Of a stretch of 64,000 nucleotides of DNA, positions 10,301 to 18,570 are shown piece by piece. Source of the stretch: Gilvimarinus gilvus (lineage in GTDB: Bacteria; Pseudomonadota; Gammaproteobacteria; Pseudomonadales; Cellvibrionaceae). Both the position numbers and the translations under genes were made by a program. Under the pieces are notes generated by a model. The model ran no database searches. It saw nothing but the letters and a program-made list of their open reading frames with translations, and was not told where the DNA came from. The stretch lies in assembly GCF_030518155.1 (NCBI RefSeq), contig NZ_JAULRU010000569.1:62001-126000 (forward strand), given 5' to 3'. How positions within the stretch are numbered: the first letter of the stretch is position 1; every line of letters starts with the position of its first letter.

Positions 10301-11104
10301 ATTCTAACCGACGAAGTCGTCGGCGAAGCCGCCACCAACTTGTTTGCTGACGCCCAGGCCATGCTGACAAAACTCATCGACGAAAAATTATTAAAAGCGC
10401 GCGCTGTTATCGGCTTTTGGCCCGCCAATACCGTCGACCACGACGACATAGCCGTGCACGACGATGCAGGCAACGAACTGGCACGCCTGCACCATATTCG
10501 CCAGCAACAACAAAAGCCCGGCAACAAAAAGCCCAACTTCTCACTGGCCGACTTTATCGCCCCTAAAGAATCCGGCAAGCAAGACTACATCGGCGGCTTT
10601 GCCGTCACCGCCGGCATCGGCGCCGAAGAGCTGGCCCAACAGTACAAAGACGCCGGCGACGACTACAACAGCATTATGGTGAAAGCCCTGGCCGACCGCC
10701 TAGCTGAAGCGCTGGCCGAGCACATGCACAAACGCGTGCGTACCGAGTTTTGGGGCTACGTACAAGACGAGCAGCTCGACAACGACGACTTAATTCGCGA
10801 ACGCTATCAGGGCATACGCCCCGCCCCCGGCTACCCCGCCTGCCCCGACCACACCGAAAAAGGCACGCTGTTTAAACTGCTCGACGCCGAAAAGAACACC
10901 GGCCTGGAGCTAACCGAACACTACGCCATGTTCCCGACGGCAGCGGTGTCGGGATGGTACTTCTCACACCCAGAATCCGAGTACTTTGCCATCGGTAAAA
11001 TCGAGAAAGATCAGGTGGAGTCGCTAGCGGAACGTAAAGGGATGAGCATCGTGGATATGGAGCGGTGGTTGAGTCCGGTGTTGGGGTATGAGCCAGGGAA
11101 ATAG
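7394..11104 (+). CDS. metH: Cobalamin-dependent methionine synthase MetH
   Basis: 1236 residues from the ATG (a TTG directly upstream is less likely). The enzyme transfers the methyl of 5-methyltetrahydrofolate to homocysteine via cobalamin. All four modules are present: the homocysteine domain with zinc ligands in GLNCALG and [13 protein letters not shown] (about 245-320); the folate-binding domain ([14 protein letters not shown] onwards); the B12 module with the cobalamin-ligating histidine in GDVHDIGKN (about residue 763); and the AdoMet activation domain ending with [19 protein letters not shown]. Its length equals the E. coli enzyme (1227). MetH needs reductive reactivation by a flavodoxin system that is not in the window. 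Confidence 0.98.
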   Translation: MSASDRDQRIAQLKQIIHERILVLDGGMGTQIQSLKLSEADYRGKRFADYPSDVKGNNDLLNLTQPEMMKQIHREYLEAGADIIETNTFNSTQVSMADYGMEDLAYELNLVGARIAREVADELTEAEPHKPRYVTGVLGPTSRTCSISPDVNDPGARNVTFDQLVENYIEATKALIEGGSDLILIETIFDTLNAKAAIFAVQEVFAELGFELPIMISGTITDASGRTLSGQTTEAFYNSLAHAKPISIGLNCALGAQELRQYVAELSRIANCYVSAHPNAGLPNEFGEYDQEPDEMAVIVEEFASAGFLNIIGGCCGTRPDHIQAIAEAVAKHPPRQIPDIEPACRLSGLEPFNITQDSLFVNVGERCNVTGSARFKRLIVEEDYDTALEVALEQVEGGAQVIDINMDEGMLDAEAAMVRFLNLIAGEPDISRVPIMVDSSKWEVIEAGLKCIQGKGIVNSISMKEGEQEFLDKARLCMRYGAAVVVMAFDEDGQADTAARKKEICERSYRLLVDKIGFPPQDIIFDPNIFAVATGIEEHNNYAVDFIEATKWIRENLPHAGVSGGVSNVSFSFRGNNPVREAIHSVFLYHAIKVGMNMGIVNASQLAVYDDLPDELRNKVEDVILNRTDEGTEALLDIAEKYREGGSGVAKKEDLEWRSWDVKKRMEHSLVKGISTYIIEDTEEARQQAERPLDVIEGPLMDGMNVVGDLFGAGKMFLPQVVKSARVMKQSVAYLQPYIEAEKVEGARPNGKILMATVKGDVHDIGKNIVGVVLQCNNFEVVDMGVMVPGEKIIQTAIEENCDIIGLSGLITPSLDEMVSVGREMQRQGVDKPLLIGGATTSKAHTAVKIDPAFDLNQVVYVADASRAVGVCSTLLSDTARDPFVAKLKDEYEAVRVRNANRKPRGTLRTYPGAIEHGFKADWDNYTPPKPAFTGLKVFDDYPLTDLLDTIDWTPFFISWDLAGKYPKILTDEVVGEAATNLFADAQAMLTKLIDEKLLKARAVIGFWPANTVDHDDIAVHDDAGNELARLHHIRQQQQKPGNKKPNFSLADFIAPKESGKQDYIGGFAVTAGIGAEELAQQYKDAGDDYNSIMVKALADRLAEALAEHMHKRVRTEFWGYVQDEQLDNDDLIRERYQGIRPAPGYPACPDHTEKGTLFKLLDAEKNTGLELTEHYAMFPTAAVSGWYFSHPESEYFAIGKIEKDQVESLAERKGMSIVDMERWLSPVLGYEPGK

Positions 11105-11109
11105 TGGTT

Positions 11110-11130
11110 CCGCGCTAGCGCGGGACTTTG
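11110..11130 (+). terminator. Candidate terminator hairpin after metH
   Basis: A perfect 14-nt palindrome CCGCGCTAGCGCGG begins 6 nt after the metH stop and is followed by GACTTTGTTT. The stem is strong, but the T-tract is interrupted, so the intrinsic termination strength is uncertain. Confidence 0.45.
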
Positions 11131-11383
11131 TTTATATGCCCGTGTCGCCGGGCGTGGCGAGTTACTTTTCTTTGTTTGGGCAAAGCAAACTAACGAAAAG
11201 AAAGCCCACCCCGGCATCTCAGCCCTAGCGGGTGCCCTCGCTCCGGCCGATTTTAGAGGGCCGCATCGACACACCGTCCTTGGCGTGGCGATGCTTGCGC
11301 AAACTTCCTGTTTGCTTACCCCCTAAAATAGGCCTCCGCTCGGCTGGCTGCAGGGGGGGGGGAGTTAAAGCGGTGCTTCGTAG
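11130..11383 (-). repeat. Long dispersed repeat, copy R1 (minus orientation)
   Basis: A copy of a roughly 250-bp repeat with four copies in the window. Landmarks here, read in reverse, are GCTTCGTAG at the right edge, the CCCCCTAAAATAG box, GATTTTAGAGGGCCGC, and a terminal inverted segment GAGTTACTTTTCTTTG with CAAAGCAAACTAACGAAAAG, ending in a CCCGTGTCGCCGGG stem. It contains no credible gene. It lies inverted with respect to R2, so R1 and R2 bracket the SIR2-domain gene. A run of 10 Gs occurs at 11353-11362. Confidence 0.75.
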
Positions 11384-11465
11384 TCATTAACAAATGAAAT
11401 TCACGATTCAAGACTTGACCCCAGCCACGATGAAGGTGCCACTCCACCTCTATTTCTTCGCAGAC

Positions 11466-14270
11466 TCAAATTGATGAGAGGTTTGGGCGCTGTTCATACT
11501 GATCTATTAGATCGCCCAACTCTTCGTTTAACCCTTCTAGCGCGTCGACCTCTTTCTCATTTATTAAATATTGAGTTAAATTTTTGAGAGAATATAACTG
11601 TGATGAAAAAATTTTTCCATCACGAAATTGCACCAAATATTCATCTAGCCTCGAAATAGCCTCTGCATCAAAATCTTTAAAACCCACCGCAAACGACCAA
11701 AGTTCAAACTCCCAATCATCTATGCCCTTTGTTTTGGATTGAGAGATGACAACCTTAATGAACGCCTTAATAATGTTTCGAACGCTCTCGTCCGAAATTT
11801 TAAAGATGCTGTAAAGCAGAGATTTCGAAAACTTACGTTGCTCTTCTGACTTGTAAGATTCCAGCTCAAAGACCAGCCGGCGAGCTCGGACCTTATCAGT
11901 GTATTCGCCCTTAACCACCCCAATATAACCGTATAAATTGCCAATAGATCCATTCAGTATCGCATGCTGATCCCAACCGTGAGCTGTTTTTGAGATAATT
12001 TTATCAATAACGGTGTTTAATATATTTATCAAAATGTCAGTTTCAATATCCCGATCAAACAATTCGTATTGATGTGCTAAAAACTCGTTTATTGCCTCAT
12101 AAGTACCGACAGCGGTTGAATCACTAGCAATTAACCGGGAAAACTCTCTCATAACATTTGAAACCTGAGCGTCACTCAAGTTAAGTACAGCCAGTAATCG
12201 CACGCAGTTTTCAAACTTAGATTCATAACCATCAAATAAACTTAGGCTTCCCACCAACTGACCTGTCAATTTTGGCAAAACAGTAAAAACAACCCACTCC
12301 AAACACCCGCCACTAGCACTTAGGCGAAGCTGATTGGAATCTTCGCTTTTAAAAAACACCCTAAGCTCTGACTGCAACTCTTTTGACGGATAGAACTGGA
12401 TCGCCGAGTAAATCTCATATTGATTCAACTTTACTATTTTTTTGACTGATTGACGAAGTATGGAAATATTAACGAAGTCTCTCATAACCGCCTTATATGG
12501 GGCATACTGATCAATCATTATGTGATTTTTCAACGAAAACATTAACAGGTTAATGTGTGTACAAGTTGGTTCATCTGCATAGTTGTTAAAACTTATCCCT
12601 CCAGCCTTTATGCTTTCAACAGCTCTTGTGAGATCAAGTATCTTTTTTGTACAATCATTCGCTTTTTGATGAACAGAGTGCAAAGCCAAGAAATCATACA
12701 AGGCTTGATTCCTTTTTATCTCTGATCTTGGAAATTTAAAAAACTCATCTTGAAGCTTTACTTCCACTTCCTTTTCAAAATCGCTTCTATTTTTATTAGA
12801 AAAGGAGTATTTTAGCCTCCATAAAATGGAATTTTTATTAAATAGCGCTATCAAAAGAATCGAGTATATTTTGTGCCTTTTGCAAGCAAGAATGAGCTCA
12901 GAATTTTTCTTGAATGCAACCTCATACTCTCCAAGCTTATAGCTCTCATAAGACCCTGAAGACAGATATTTTATATAATCATTACTTTTGCATTCACTTT
13001 CTGAAAAAGATATGTATTTCCGGTCGCTCTCCTCTAGATTTTTAGCTGAATCTATTTTCTCATTAAGAAAGTACACAATCCTCCCATTGTCATTAGCTTC
13101 GGGCAAAACGACACCTTTGATATGAGCTAGGGCCAAGATAGAAAGGATCTCCGTAAGTTTTGAGTTTCTTCGATAGAAACTGTCTTTTTCATCTTCACCA
13201 AATGAGTCTATGCGAGCTAGAATCTCCAGGAATTTTTCGTGAATCGACCTAGTGGAATCACTACAATCCGTAGTCAGGACGCCTTTAGGCTTGAACAATT
13301 CCAATACATTTAGACCATCGGAATCGTAACGAAAGCCACAGTTTGTTATCGCCCCCCGTATTTGATTATGAGTTATTGAGTTTAGCTTTTTTAGATGCTT
13401 TATACGCTCATATATGAAACCGATAACATCTTGCTCATCGTTCACATCTACCTCACCATCATCTTTGATGATAGATGTTAGGAAAGACTGAGTTAGCGCC
13501 GATCTTTTATCTAGATTCTTAACATCATCAATTGAATAGTTTTCGCCATCCAGCACTAATGTGGTGATCCCATGATTACTCAAGTAGCTCTCTTGAGGCT
13601 TGTCTGATTTGAAATTTACCAAATACATGGGAGGAGCCGAATTGGAATGACTTTGCATCCATTTCATTATGTGCTTAAGGTTAATATCGTTATAGGAATA
13701 CCCTAAAAAAAGAACTGTATGTGTTGAGAATATAGACTTTATGTAGTTTTCTATTAGCGGGAAATTTCTTGAATAGTTGAGATAATCATCCTCTTTGAAA
13801 ACCACATTATGATTTTTGAAATCACCATGAATTTTTATAATTTTATTCGGACTAGCCGAGCTTACCAAATCCTTATCCGTGCAAATCTTATCGTACAGAT
13901 AACCTTCCTGTTCTATTGCATTTTCAATGATACAGTCCCAGTTCGTAGTTAATATTACGCGAGGGTTTACCTCCAAAATTGTGCGATGCAAGCTCGACGG
14001 GGTGATATCTTCAGGGAAATATTTCCTCAACACTTGATTGTATGTCTGCTCCCCAAACTCAAGATAATATAGTTGAGCTAGTTTTAAATAATCTAGATCT
14101 TCTGTTATAGCTAAATCTGATTTGAGCTCACTCATTAGATCACTCCACAAAGGAAGGCTTCTATAATCAGAATCTGAGCTTTTTGATACACCCGCACCGA
14201 CAAATATAGCTAACCTATCATTTTCATTAGCTTGCTTGATGTTTTTAATATAAACACTGTGCAGGTGCAT
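11466..14270 (-). CDS. SIR2-domain protein, probable defence-associated sirtuin (DSR-like)
   Basis: A 934-residue protein. The first 250 residues form a SIR2-like NAD-binding domain: FVGAGVS at 23-29, LTTNWD at 107-112, KIHGD at 146-150 with the expected catalytic His148, and LFLGYSYND at 187-195. The remaining roughly 680 residues are helical and repeat-poor, without a recognised domain, as in the large C-terminal sensor part of the antiphage sirtuins DSR1/DSR2, which deplete NAD when they sense phage proteins (established for those families; assignment here is inference). It is far longer than CobB deacetylases and lacks a four-cysteine zinc knuckle. The gene is visibly AT-rich compared with metH, stands alone, and is bracketed by inverted repeats R1 and R2. 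These are signs of transfer. Confidence 0.8.
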   Translation of the reverse strand: MHLHSVYIKNIKQANENDRLAIFVGAGVSKSSDSDYRSLPLWSDLMSELKSDLAITEDLDYLKLAQLYYLEFGEQTYNQVLRKYFPEDITPSSLHRTILEVNPRVILTTNWDCIIENAIEQEGYLYDKICTDKDLVSSASPNKIIKIHGDFKNHNVVFKEDDYLNYSRNFPLIENYIKSIFSTHTVLFLGYSYNDINLKHIMKWMQSHSNSAPPMYLVNFKSDKPQESYLSNHGITTLVLDGENYSIDDVKNLDKRSALTQSFLTSIIKDDGEVDVNDEQDVIGFIYERIKHLKKLNSITHNQIRGAITNCGFRYDSDGLNVLELFKPKGVLTTDCSDSTRSIHEKFLEILARIDSFGEDEKDSFYRRNSKLTEILSILALAHIKGVVLPEANDNGRIVYFLNEKIDSAKNLEESDRKYISFSESECKSNDYIKYLSSGSYESYKLGEYEVAFKKNSELILACKRHKIYSILLIALFNKNSILWRLKYSFSNKNRSDFEKEVEVKLQDEFFKFPRSEIKRNQALYDFLALHSVHQKANDCTKKILDLTRAVESIKAGGISFNNYADEPTCTHINLLMFSLKNHIMIDQYAPYKAVMRDFVNISILRQSVKKIVKLNQYEIYSAIQFYPSKELQSELRVFFKSEDSNQLRLSASGGCLEWVVFTVLPKLTGQLVGSLSLFDGYESKFENCVRLLAVLNLSDAQVSNVMREFSRLIASDSTAVGTYEAINEFLAHQYELFDRDIETDILINILNTVIDKIISKTAHGWDQHAILNGSIGNLYGYIGVVKGEYTDKVRARRLVFELESYKSEEQRKFSKSLLYSIFKISDESVRNIIKAFIKVVISQSKTKGIDDWEFELWSFAVGFKDFDAEAISRLDEYLVQFRDGKIFSSQLYSLKNLTQYLINEKEVDALEGLNEELGDLIDQYEQRPNLSSI

Positions 14271-14316
14271 TCTAAAACTCCTTAGCTTCTTGATGATTGA
14301 TGAAAACCACAGAGGT

Positions 14317-14371
14317 CAGGCCTTACAATTTACACGTGCGAAAAACTCAATATTTTAAACGGTAAGGCCTG
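14317..14371. promoter_or_regulatory. Inverted repeat upstream of the SIR2-domain gene
   Basis: CAGGCCTTAC at 14317-14326 and its exact reverse complement GTAAGGCCTG at 14362-14371 flank 35 nt of AT-rich sequence, 47 to 101 nt upstream of the start codon. It could be an operator, a leader hairpin, or a terminator of something lost. No direct evidence distinguishes these. Confidence 0.4.
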
Positions 14372-14427
14372 CCACCAATAACCGCGGCAAACTATCCTCG
14401 GTGAAAATTGGTTTAAGGAGTTGCGAA

Positions 14428-14496
14428 ATGTATTTGATCGAAAAGGGAAGAACGGCATTTCTGACAGCTCCTTGTCCGAGATTAATTGACCACTGA
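14428..14496 (+). CDS. Possible 22-residue peptide gene, divergent from the SIR2-domain gene
   Basis: An ATG with a near-ideal Shine-Dalgarno (AAGGAG, 7 nt spacing) opens a frame encoding MYLIEKGRTAFLTAPCPRLI and two more residues before TGA. The ribosome-binding site is the main support. The peptide resembles nothing I know. It may be a remnant or a chance ORF. Confidence 0.25.
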   Translation: MYLIEKGRTAFLTAPCPRLIDH

Positions 14497-14570
14497 AATG
14501 TACGCTAGGCGCTTATGTTTACCGTAGAATATTACGCCATAGCGAAAAAGGCAACCAACAACCCAAGGCT

Positions 14571-14818
14571 GCTACGAAGCACCTTTTTGGGCCCCTGCGA
14601 CTGAGCCGAACGGAGGTTCATTTTAGGGGGTAAGCAAATAGGACATTTGCGCAAGTATCGTCAGGGCATCGACGCCCTGTCGATACGGCCCCCTAAAATG
14701 GGCTGGAGTGAGGAAACCCGCAGGGCCAGACGCCGGGGTGGCCTCTTTTGGTTACTTTTCTGGCCAATCAGAAAAGTGACTCACCCGCCCGGCGACTGAG
14801 GGCACACAAGCCTGTATA
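14571..14818 (+). repeat. Long dispersed repeat, copy R2
   Basis: A plus-orientation copy of the R family: GCTACGAAGC start, GAGCCGAACGGAGGTTC, TTTTAGGGGGTAAGCA, GCGCAAGTATCGTCAGGGC, CCCCCTAAAATGGG, then GGTTACTTTTC with GAAAAGTGACTCACC as an imperfect terminal hairpin and a CCCGGCGAC end. It is inverted relative to R1. No gene is seen here. Confidence 0.75.
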
Positions 14819-14892
14819 TAACCAATGTAATCGTATGGCACCTGTGGCACACAGCAAATAACAATTCTACGCTCGGCGATACCGGCAAGTGA

Positions 14893-15201
14893 TCAGCCTG
14901 CGTCCATCAAAGACTCTGTAATAACTTCCGGGTGCCTAAAAGCAATTTGAATTAGCGCTTGGGCAGCGCCCGAGGGTTTGCGGCGGCCTTGCTCCCACTC
15001 CTGCAGGGTGCGAGGAGATATCTGCAGAGCCTTCGCAAACTGTGACTGAGAAAGCCCGGTTTTAATGCGAGCCGCCGCTACTTCGTTGGGTGAAACCTCG
15101 GTCGTTCGTGCCGCCTTGCCCGCCTTCATTTCATTCACAGATTGCAGAAGCTTCTTGCCTAACGCCTCGCCGGACATTGTATTTCGCTTAGCCATGTTCA
15201 A
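14893..15201 (-). CDS. HTH antitoxin (HigA/NadS-like) of a type II TA module
   Basis: A 102-residue protein with a C-terminal XRE-type helix-turn-helix: ARIKTGLSQSQFAKALQIS then PRTLQEWEQGRRKPSG. The recognition helix S-P-R-T-L-Q-E-W-E-Q-G is typical of NadS/HigA antitoxins. The N-terminal 45 residues are basic. Its start overlaps the toxin gene by 14 bp (an alternative ATG at 15195 gives an 8-bp overlap). Toxin-first order is characteristic of higBA-type loci. It should neutralise the toxin by direct binding and repress the shared promoter. The family is confident; the exact class (HigA versus other RelB-like XRE antitoxins) is less so. Confidence 0.87.
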   Translation of the reverse strand: MNMAKRNTMSGEALGKKLLQSVNEMKAGKAARTTEVSPNEVAAARIKTGLSQSQFAKALQISPRTLQEWEQGRRKPSGAAQALIQIAFRHPEVITESLMDAG

Positions 15202-15502
15202 TTACCTCTCGGATGGATTTCAGCAAATGAGCCGGGATATTGCCGCGAACACTCTTTGCGTAAATCACCAACAACCACAACTCACCATTTTTAAGGCGAG
15301 TAAAATAAATAACCCGTACACCGCCACTTTTTCCTGAGCCTTGTCTACGCCAACAAACCTTTCGACAACCGCCACTGCCGGGAATGACATCCCCTGCTTC
15401 AGGATTTGCCGCCAACCAAGCACAGAATGCGCCTCGGTCTTGCTCAGACCACAGCTCTTTTGCATCTTCCGTAAAGGTGGGTGTTTCTATAACGGTGTAC
15501 AT
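15188..15502 (-). CDS. RelE/HigB-type toxin of a type II TA module
   Basis: A 104-residue protein with the RelE-superfamily pattern: F-T-E-D-A-K-E-L-W at the start, an AWLAANPEAGDVIPGSGGCRK loop, and the core strands G-G-V-R-V-I-Y-F and E-L-W-L-L-V-I-Y-A-K. These proteins are ribosome-dependent or free mRNA endonucleases that halt translation when the antitoxin is degraded. The conserved basic residues (R47, K48, R52, R53, R63) are compatible with activity. It is the first gene of the operon and lies immediately downstream of a 15-bp palindrome. The low-stringency RelE fold makes substrate mode impossible to predict. Confidence 0.88.
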   Translation of the reverse strand: MYTVIETPTFTEDAKELWSEQDRGAFCAWLAANPEAGDVIPGSGGCRKVCWRRQGSGKSGGVRVIYFTRLKNGELWLLVIYAKSVRGNIPAHLLKSIREVIEHG

Positions 15503-15512
15503 CGGTCAAATA

Positions 15513-15527
15513 TACGTCAATGACGTA
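15513..15527. promoter_or_regulatory. Palindromic operator candidate of the TA operon
   Basis: TACGTCAATGACGTA is a perfect 7-1-7 inverted repeat located 11 to 25 nt upstream of the toxin ATG. The position and symmetry suit autoregulatory binding by the antitoxin or the TA complex. Confidence 0.6.
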
Positions 15528-15562
15528 CACACATCAAGACAAGGCCAACAGCCAACTTAGGC

Positions 15563-15704
15563 AAGCTACGAAGTACCGCTCTGGGGGCCCCTGCAGCCAG
15601 CCGAGTGGATGCTTATTTTAGTGGGTAAGCACGCATGGACAAGGTGAATGGCGCGGAGCGACAGAGAGGCCAGCCTGGGCTGCGCGCAGGTGTACGTGCC
15701 GATT
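15563..15704 (+). repeat. Long dispersed repeat, copy R3 left half (interrupted by the IS)
   Basis: Begins AAGCTACGAAG, then CCAGCCGAGTGGATG, TTTTAGTGGGTAAGCACGC, as in R2 and R4. After GCATGGACAAG it diverges into a variant middle (GGCGCGGAGCGACAGAGAGG) that is also seen near 26345-26395. It stops at the left inverted repeat of the IS; the continuation lies beyond 16986. Confidence 0.65.
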
Positions 15705-16985
15705 CATAGGTTACACATTTGTCTACATACATAGGTAACAGTTTTTAAACTGATAGGCACTGCCATTTGGAGGTGCCTATGCCTTGGAAAGAGACAACAC
15801 CTATGAACCAGAAGCTTTCATTTATTGCAGATTATCTGCACCGCCGGTACAACTTCACGCAACTCTGCCGGCAGTATGGCATTAGCCGTAAAACGGGTTA
15901 TAAATGGGTTGATCGCTATAATGAACAAGGTATCAGTGGCTTATGGAACCAGAGCCGACGACCTTATTCTCATCCTTGTGTTATTCCCCGTGCTATAAGG
16001 CAAGCTATCATCGACTTAAGGCAAGACACTCGGCTTACACTGGGGGCGAAGAAGATTCAGGCTCGCCTAAGAACGGAATTCCCAGATATTGCACCACCAG
16101 CCATATCTACCATCAACAAGGTCTTGGCCTCTGAAGGCCTCACCAAGAAGCGCCATGTCCCACACCGAGTTCCTCGAGACTGCTCTCCCTTGGATGAGGC
16201 AACCGAGCCCAACCAGCTGTGGACAACGGATTTTAAGGGGCAGTTTCGGCTCGCTAGTGGACAGTGGTGTTACCCCTTAACACTGATGGATCAATTTAGT
16301 CGATTCCTTCTGGGGTGTGAGTCGCAAGAGGATGTTACAACCGCCAATACAATAGAAAGCTTTAAGCGTTTATTTCGAGAACATGGCTTACCCGAGCGTA
16401 TTCGCAGCGACAACGGCACTCCTTTTGCCAGTAAAGCTACCGCGGGCCTTTCTAAGCTGTCGGTCTGGTGGATCAAGTTAGGTATTATCCCTGAGCGCAT
16501 ACAACCAGGTCGACCGCAACAAAATGGTAAGCATGAACGCATGCATCGCACTCTGAAACAGGATGCTACTCAACCGCCTTCCGGCGACTTCACTGACCAA
16601 CAAGAACGATTCAATGGCTTTAAGCACTTATACAACGAACAGCGGCCTCATGAGTCCCTAGAAATGAAAACACCTGCGGAGGTATACACCCCGGCTCAGA
16701 GAGAGTACCCAGAAGTCATAGATACTGTTGAGTATCCCAGCTACTTTGACGTGCGAGAGGTTCGAGGACCGGGAATTGTGTACTGGAATGGTGGGCAGCT
16801 CTATATTTCGCACTTGCTCAATGGGGAGCCCATTGGCATTAACGAAGTTGACGACGGCATCTTCGATGTCTATTTTAGTTTTTATCGACTCGGGCAGTTT
16901 GACATAAGAGACGTTACCAACGGCAGCGTCTCTTACTGGAGCCTAAAAGTGTAACCTATGTATTTAGACATAAGTGTTACCCATG
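15705..16985 (+). mobile_element. IS481-family insertion sequence, complete
   Basis: About 1.28 kb bounded by imperfect inverted repeats of roughly 34 bp: CATAGGTTACACATTTGTCT at the left end (15705-) and CATGGGTAACACTTATGTCT read inward from 16985. Each end carries a second internal ATAGGTWACA copy about 25 bp further in, likely transposase binding sites. It encodes one intact DDE transposase. I see no clear target-site duplication at the ends. It sits within a copy of the R repeat, splitting R3. Confidence 0.85.
15779..16954 (+). CDS. IS481-family DDE transposase
   Basis: 391 residues from ATG 15779, chosen over an upstream TTG because GGAGG lies 5 nt before it and because IS481 transposases begin MPW-K-E-x-x-P-M. 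An N-terminal HTH follows (FTQLCRQYGISRKTGYKWVD) and then an rve integrase core with the DDE triad in L-W-T-T-D-F-K-G, I-R-S-D-N-G-T-P-F and Q-Q-N-G-K-H-E-R-M-H-R. The reading frame is intact and both inverted repeats are present, so the element may still be active. The C-terminal extension after Y-N-E-Q-R-P-H-E-S-L is normal for this family. Confidence 0.95.
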   Translation: MPWKETTPMNQKLSFIADYLHRRYNFTQLCRQYGISRKTGYKWVDRYNEQGISGLWNQSRRPYSHPCVIPRAIRQAIIDLRQDTRLTLGAKKIQARLRTEFPDIAPPAISTINKVLASEGLTKKRHVPHRVPRDCSPLDEATEPNQLWTTDFKGQFRLASGQWCYPLTLMDQFSRFLLGCESQEDVTTANTIESFKRLFREHGLPERIRSDNGTPFASKATAGLSKLSVWWIKLGIIPERIQPGRPQQNGKHERMHRTLKQDATQPPSGDFTDQQERFNGFKHLYNEQRPHESLEMKTPAEVYTPAQREYPEVIDTVEYPSYFDVREVRGPGIVYWNGGQLYISHLLNGEPIGINEVDDGIFDVYFSFYRLGQFDIRDVTNGSVSYWSLKV

Positions 16986-17081
16986 TATGCGGACTATACA
17001 AGGAACGGCCTTTTGGTTACTTTGCTTTGCCCAAGCAAAGAAAAGTAACTCGCCACGCCCGGCGAGACGGGCATATAAAAG
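16986..17081 (+). repeat. Long dispersed repeat, copy R3 right half
   Basis: Directly after the IS come CGGCCTTTTGGTTAC, TTTGCTTTGCCCAAGC, AAAGAAAAGTAACTCGCC and CCCGGCGAGACGGGCATAT. This is the hairpin-forming right end of R2/R4 and, in reverse, the left end of R1. With 15563-15704 it reconstructs one R copy split by the IS. Confidence 0.75.
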
Positions 17082-17226
17082 GCTTCTACCTCTGGCGGCG
17101 CTATTGCCTGAAGACCAGTTTAAGACCTGCAAACCAACAAACACTCCCGAGCTACCGCTCACAATACTTGAGAAACCCAGATTTTGGCCGATAATTGTGT
17201 AAACACCCATAAAAGGTTAAATCGCC

Positions 17227-18522
17227 ATGTTTGGAAGGACGCGCGAGCTGGAAGCTGAGATCGAGACGCTTGAGTCAGAAAAGAGCGAACTTTTGTCTTA
17301 TCTTGACGCGATTAGAGCTCATACAGGCTACATAGAGTTCACCCCTCAGGGGGACATATTGGATGCCAACAACCTATTTTTAAAGGTCGTTGGTTACTCC
17401 ATGGATGAGATCAAAGGCAAACACCATCGAATATTCTGCGAACCTGAGTATATCCATTCCAGTGAATACCAAGAATTCTGGCGGGATTTAGCCTCAGGTA
17501 ACAGCAAAAGCGGTACCTTCAAGCGACGCAGCGCCAGTGGCGAAACCCTTTGGCTGGAGGCAAATTACTTTCCTGTAAGTGAACACGGAGCGGTCACCAA
17601 AATAATCAAAATTGCTTCGGATGTCACACAGCATCATGAAGATTTGCTCGACCGTAACGCAATGTTTGAGGCCATTAATCGCTCGCTTGCGGTCATCGAG
17701 TTCACACCGGACGGTACAATTCTAAACGCCAATGACAATTTTCTAGCGGCGACTGGCTATCCGCTCAAAGACGTTGTAGGCAAGCACCATCGCATGTTTT
17801 GCTACGATAATTTTTATCGAAACAACCCTGATTTCTGGGCGAACTTAGCGCGCGGCCAATTCGATTCCGGAAAATTCGAGCGCAAAAACGCTGCAGGAGA
17901 GAGCATTTGGCTTGAGGCGACCTATAACCCTATCACTAACGCCAAGGGCGAAGTCTACAAGGTGATTAAATTTGCCACCGACATTACGGCCCGCATTCAA
18001 ACAGCAATGGCTGCGGTCGAAGCCGCTTCCAGTACATCGGAAGAAACCTCGCAAATTACCACCCACGCTAAAGAGTTACTGAGCGATGCGGTGGCCACAG
18101 CAAGCCAGGTAGCGGTGCAAATTCACGACGCAGCAAAGCTTACCGATAAGCTCAGCAGTCAATCTGAAAGTATTACGGAAATTGTTACAACCATTCGTGC
18201 CATTGCCGAACAAACCAACTTGTTAGCGCTAAATGCTGCTATTGAAGCAGCCCGTGCAGGCGATCAAGGCCGGGGGTTTGCCGTGGTGGCCGACGAGGTA
18301 AGACAGCTCGCTGCCCGCACCAGTGAGGCGACCGAAGAAATATCCAATGTGGTGGGCGATAACCATGAGCTAACCCAGGGAATAAAACAGCAAATGGAGG
18401 ATGTAAGCGGAATTTCAACTCAGGGGCAGGATAAAATTAAACAGGCCTCAGAAGGCGTTGACCAAATCTCCGAAGGCGTGACCAACTTTGCTGAAGTCGT
18501 CGGTCGCTTAGGGCAACAATAA
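17227..18522 (+). CDS. Soluble methyl-accepting chemotaxis protein with two PAS domains (BdlA-like)
   Basis: 431 residues, no membrane helix. A short N-terminal coiled coil leads to PAS1 (about 35-140, [15 protein letters not shown]) and PAS2 (about 155-262, [16 protein letters not shown]), each followed by a PAC stretch ([11 protein letters not shown] and [11 protein letters not shown]). The MCP signalling hairpin has [20 protein letters not shown]. The PAS pair are internal duplicates. The layout matches Pseudomonas BdlA, a cytoplasmic receptor linked to biofilm dispersion; haem or flavin binding is unproved. It couples to CheA/CheW, which are not in the window. Confidence 0.9.
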   Translation: MFGRTRELEAEIETLESEKSELLSYLDAIRAHTGYIEFTPQGDILDANNLFLKVVGYSMDEIKGKHHRIFCEPEYIHSSEYQEFWRDLASGNSKSGTFKRRSASGETLWLEANYFPVSEHGAVTKIIKIASDVTQHHEDLLDRNAMFEAINRSLAVIEFTPDGTILNANDNFLAATGYPLKDVVGKHHRMFCYDNFYRNNPDFWANLARGQFDSGKFERKNAAGESIWLEATYNPITNAKGEVYKVIKFATDITARIQTAMAAVEAASSTSEETSQITTHAKELLSDAVATASQVAVQIHDAAKLTDKLSSQSESITEIVTTIRAIAEQTNLLALNAAIEAARAGDQGRGFAVVADEVRQLAARTSEATEEISNVVGDNHELTQGIKQQMEDVSGISTQGQDKIKQASEGVDQISEGVTNFAEVVGRLGQQ

Positions 18523-18537
18523 CCGGCTACAGCTAAA

Positions 18538-18564
18538 AGGTTCTGACCGAAACGGCCAGAACCT
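18538..18564 (-). terminator. Terminator hairpin between the convergent chemoreceptor and cellulase genes
   Basis: AGGTTCTG and CAGAACCT form an 8-bp stem extended by inner CCG/CGG pairs. On the minus strand the stem is followed by TTTTAG, 7 nt after the cellulase stop, so it best serves the cellulase gene. Confidence 0.6.
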
Positions 18565-18570
18565 ATCGTG

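Larger units (their letters stand above)
14271..14892. other. Gene-poor spacer between the SIR2-domain gene and the TA module
   Basis: 622 bases holding the inverted repeat at 14317-14371, the weak 22-codon ORF at 14428 and repeat copy R2. Nothing else coding is supported. Confidence 0.6.

Noticed and set aside
11466-14270. CobB-type protein deacetylase
   Set aside because: The protein is three to four times longer than CobB, lacks the four zinc cysteines, and shares only the NAD-binding core. It fits the SIR2_2-type NADase-like proteins better.
15065-15337. Plus-strand frame overlapping the antitoxin gene
   Set aside because: Shadow of the TA genes; no family match and no independent ribosome-binding site.
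16987-17202. Small frame in the right half of repeat R3
   Set aside because: Peptide (PFGY-type) translated from the hairpin end of the repeat; such annotations recur wherever the repeat occurs and are probably spurious.
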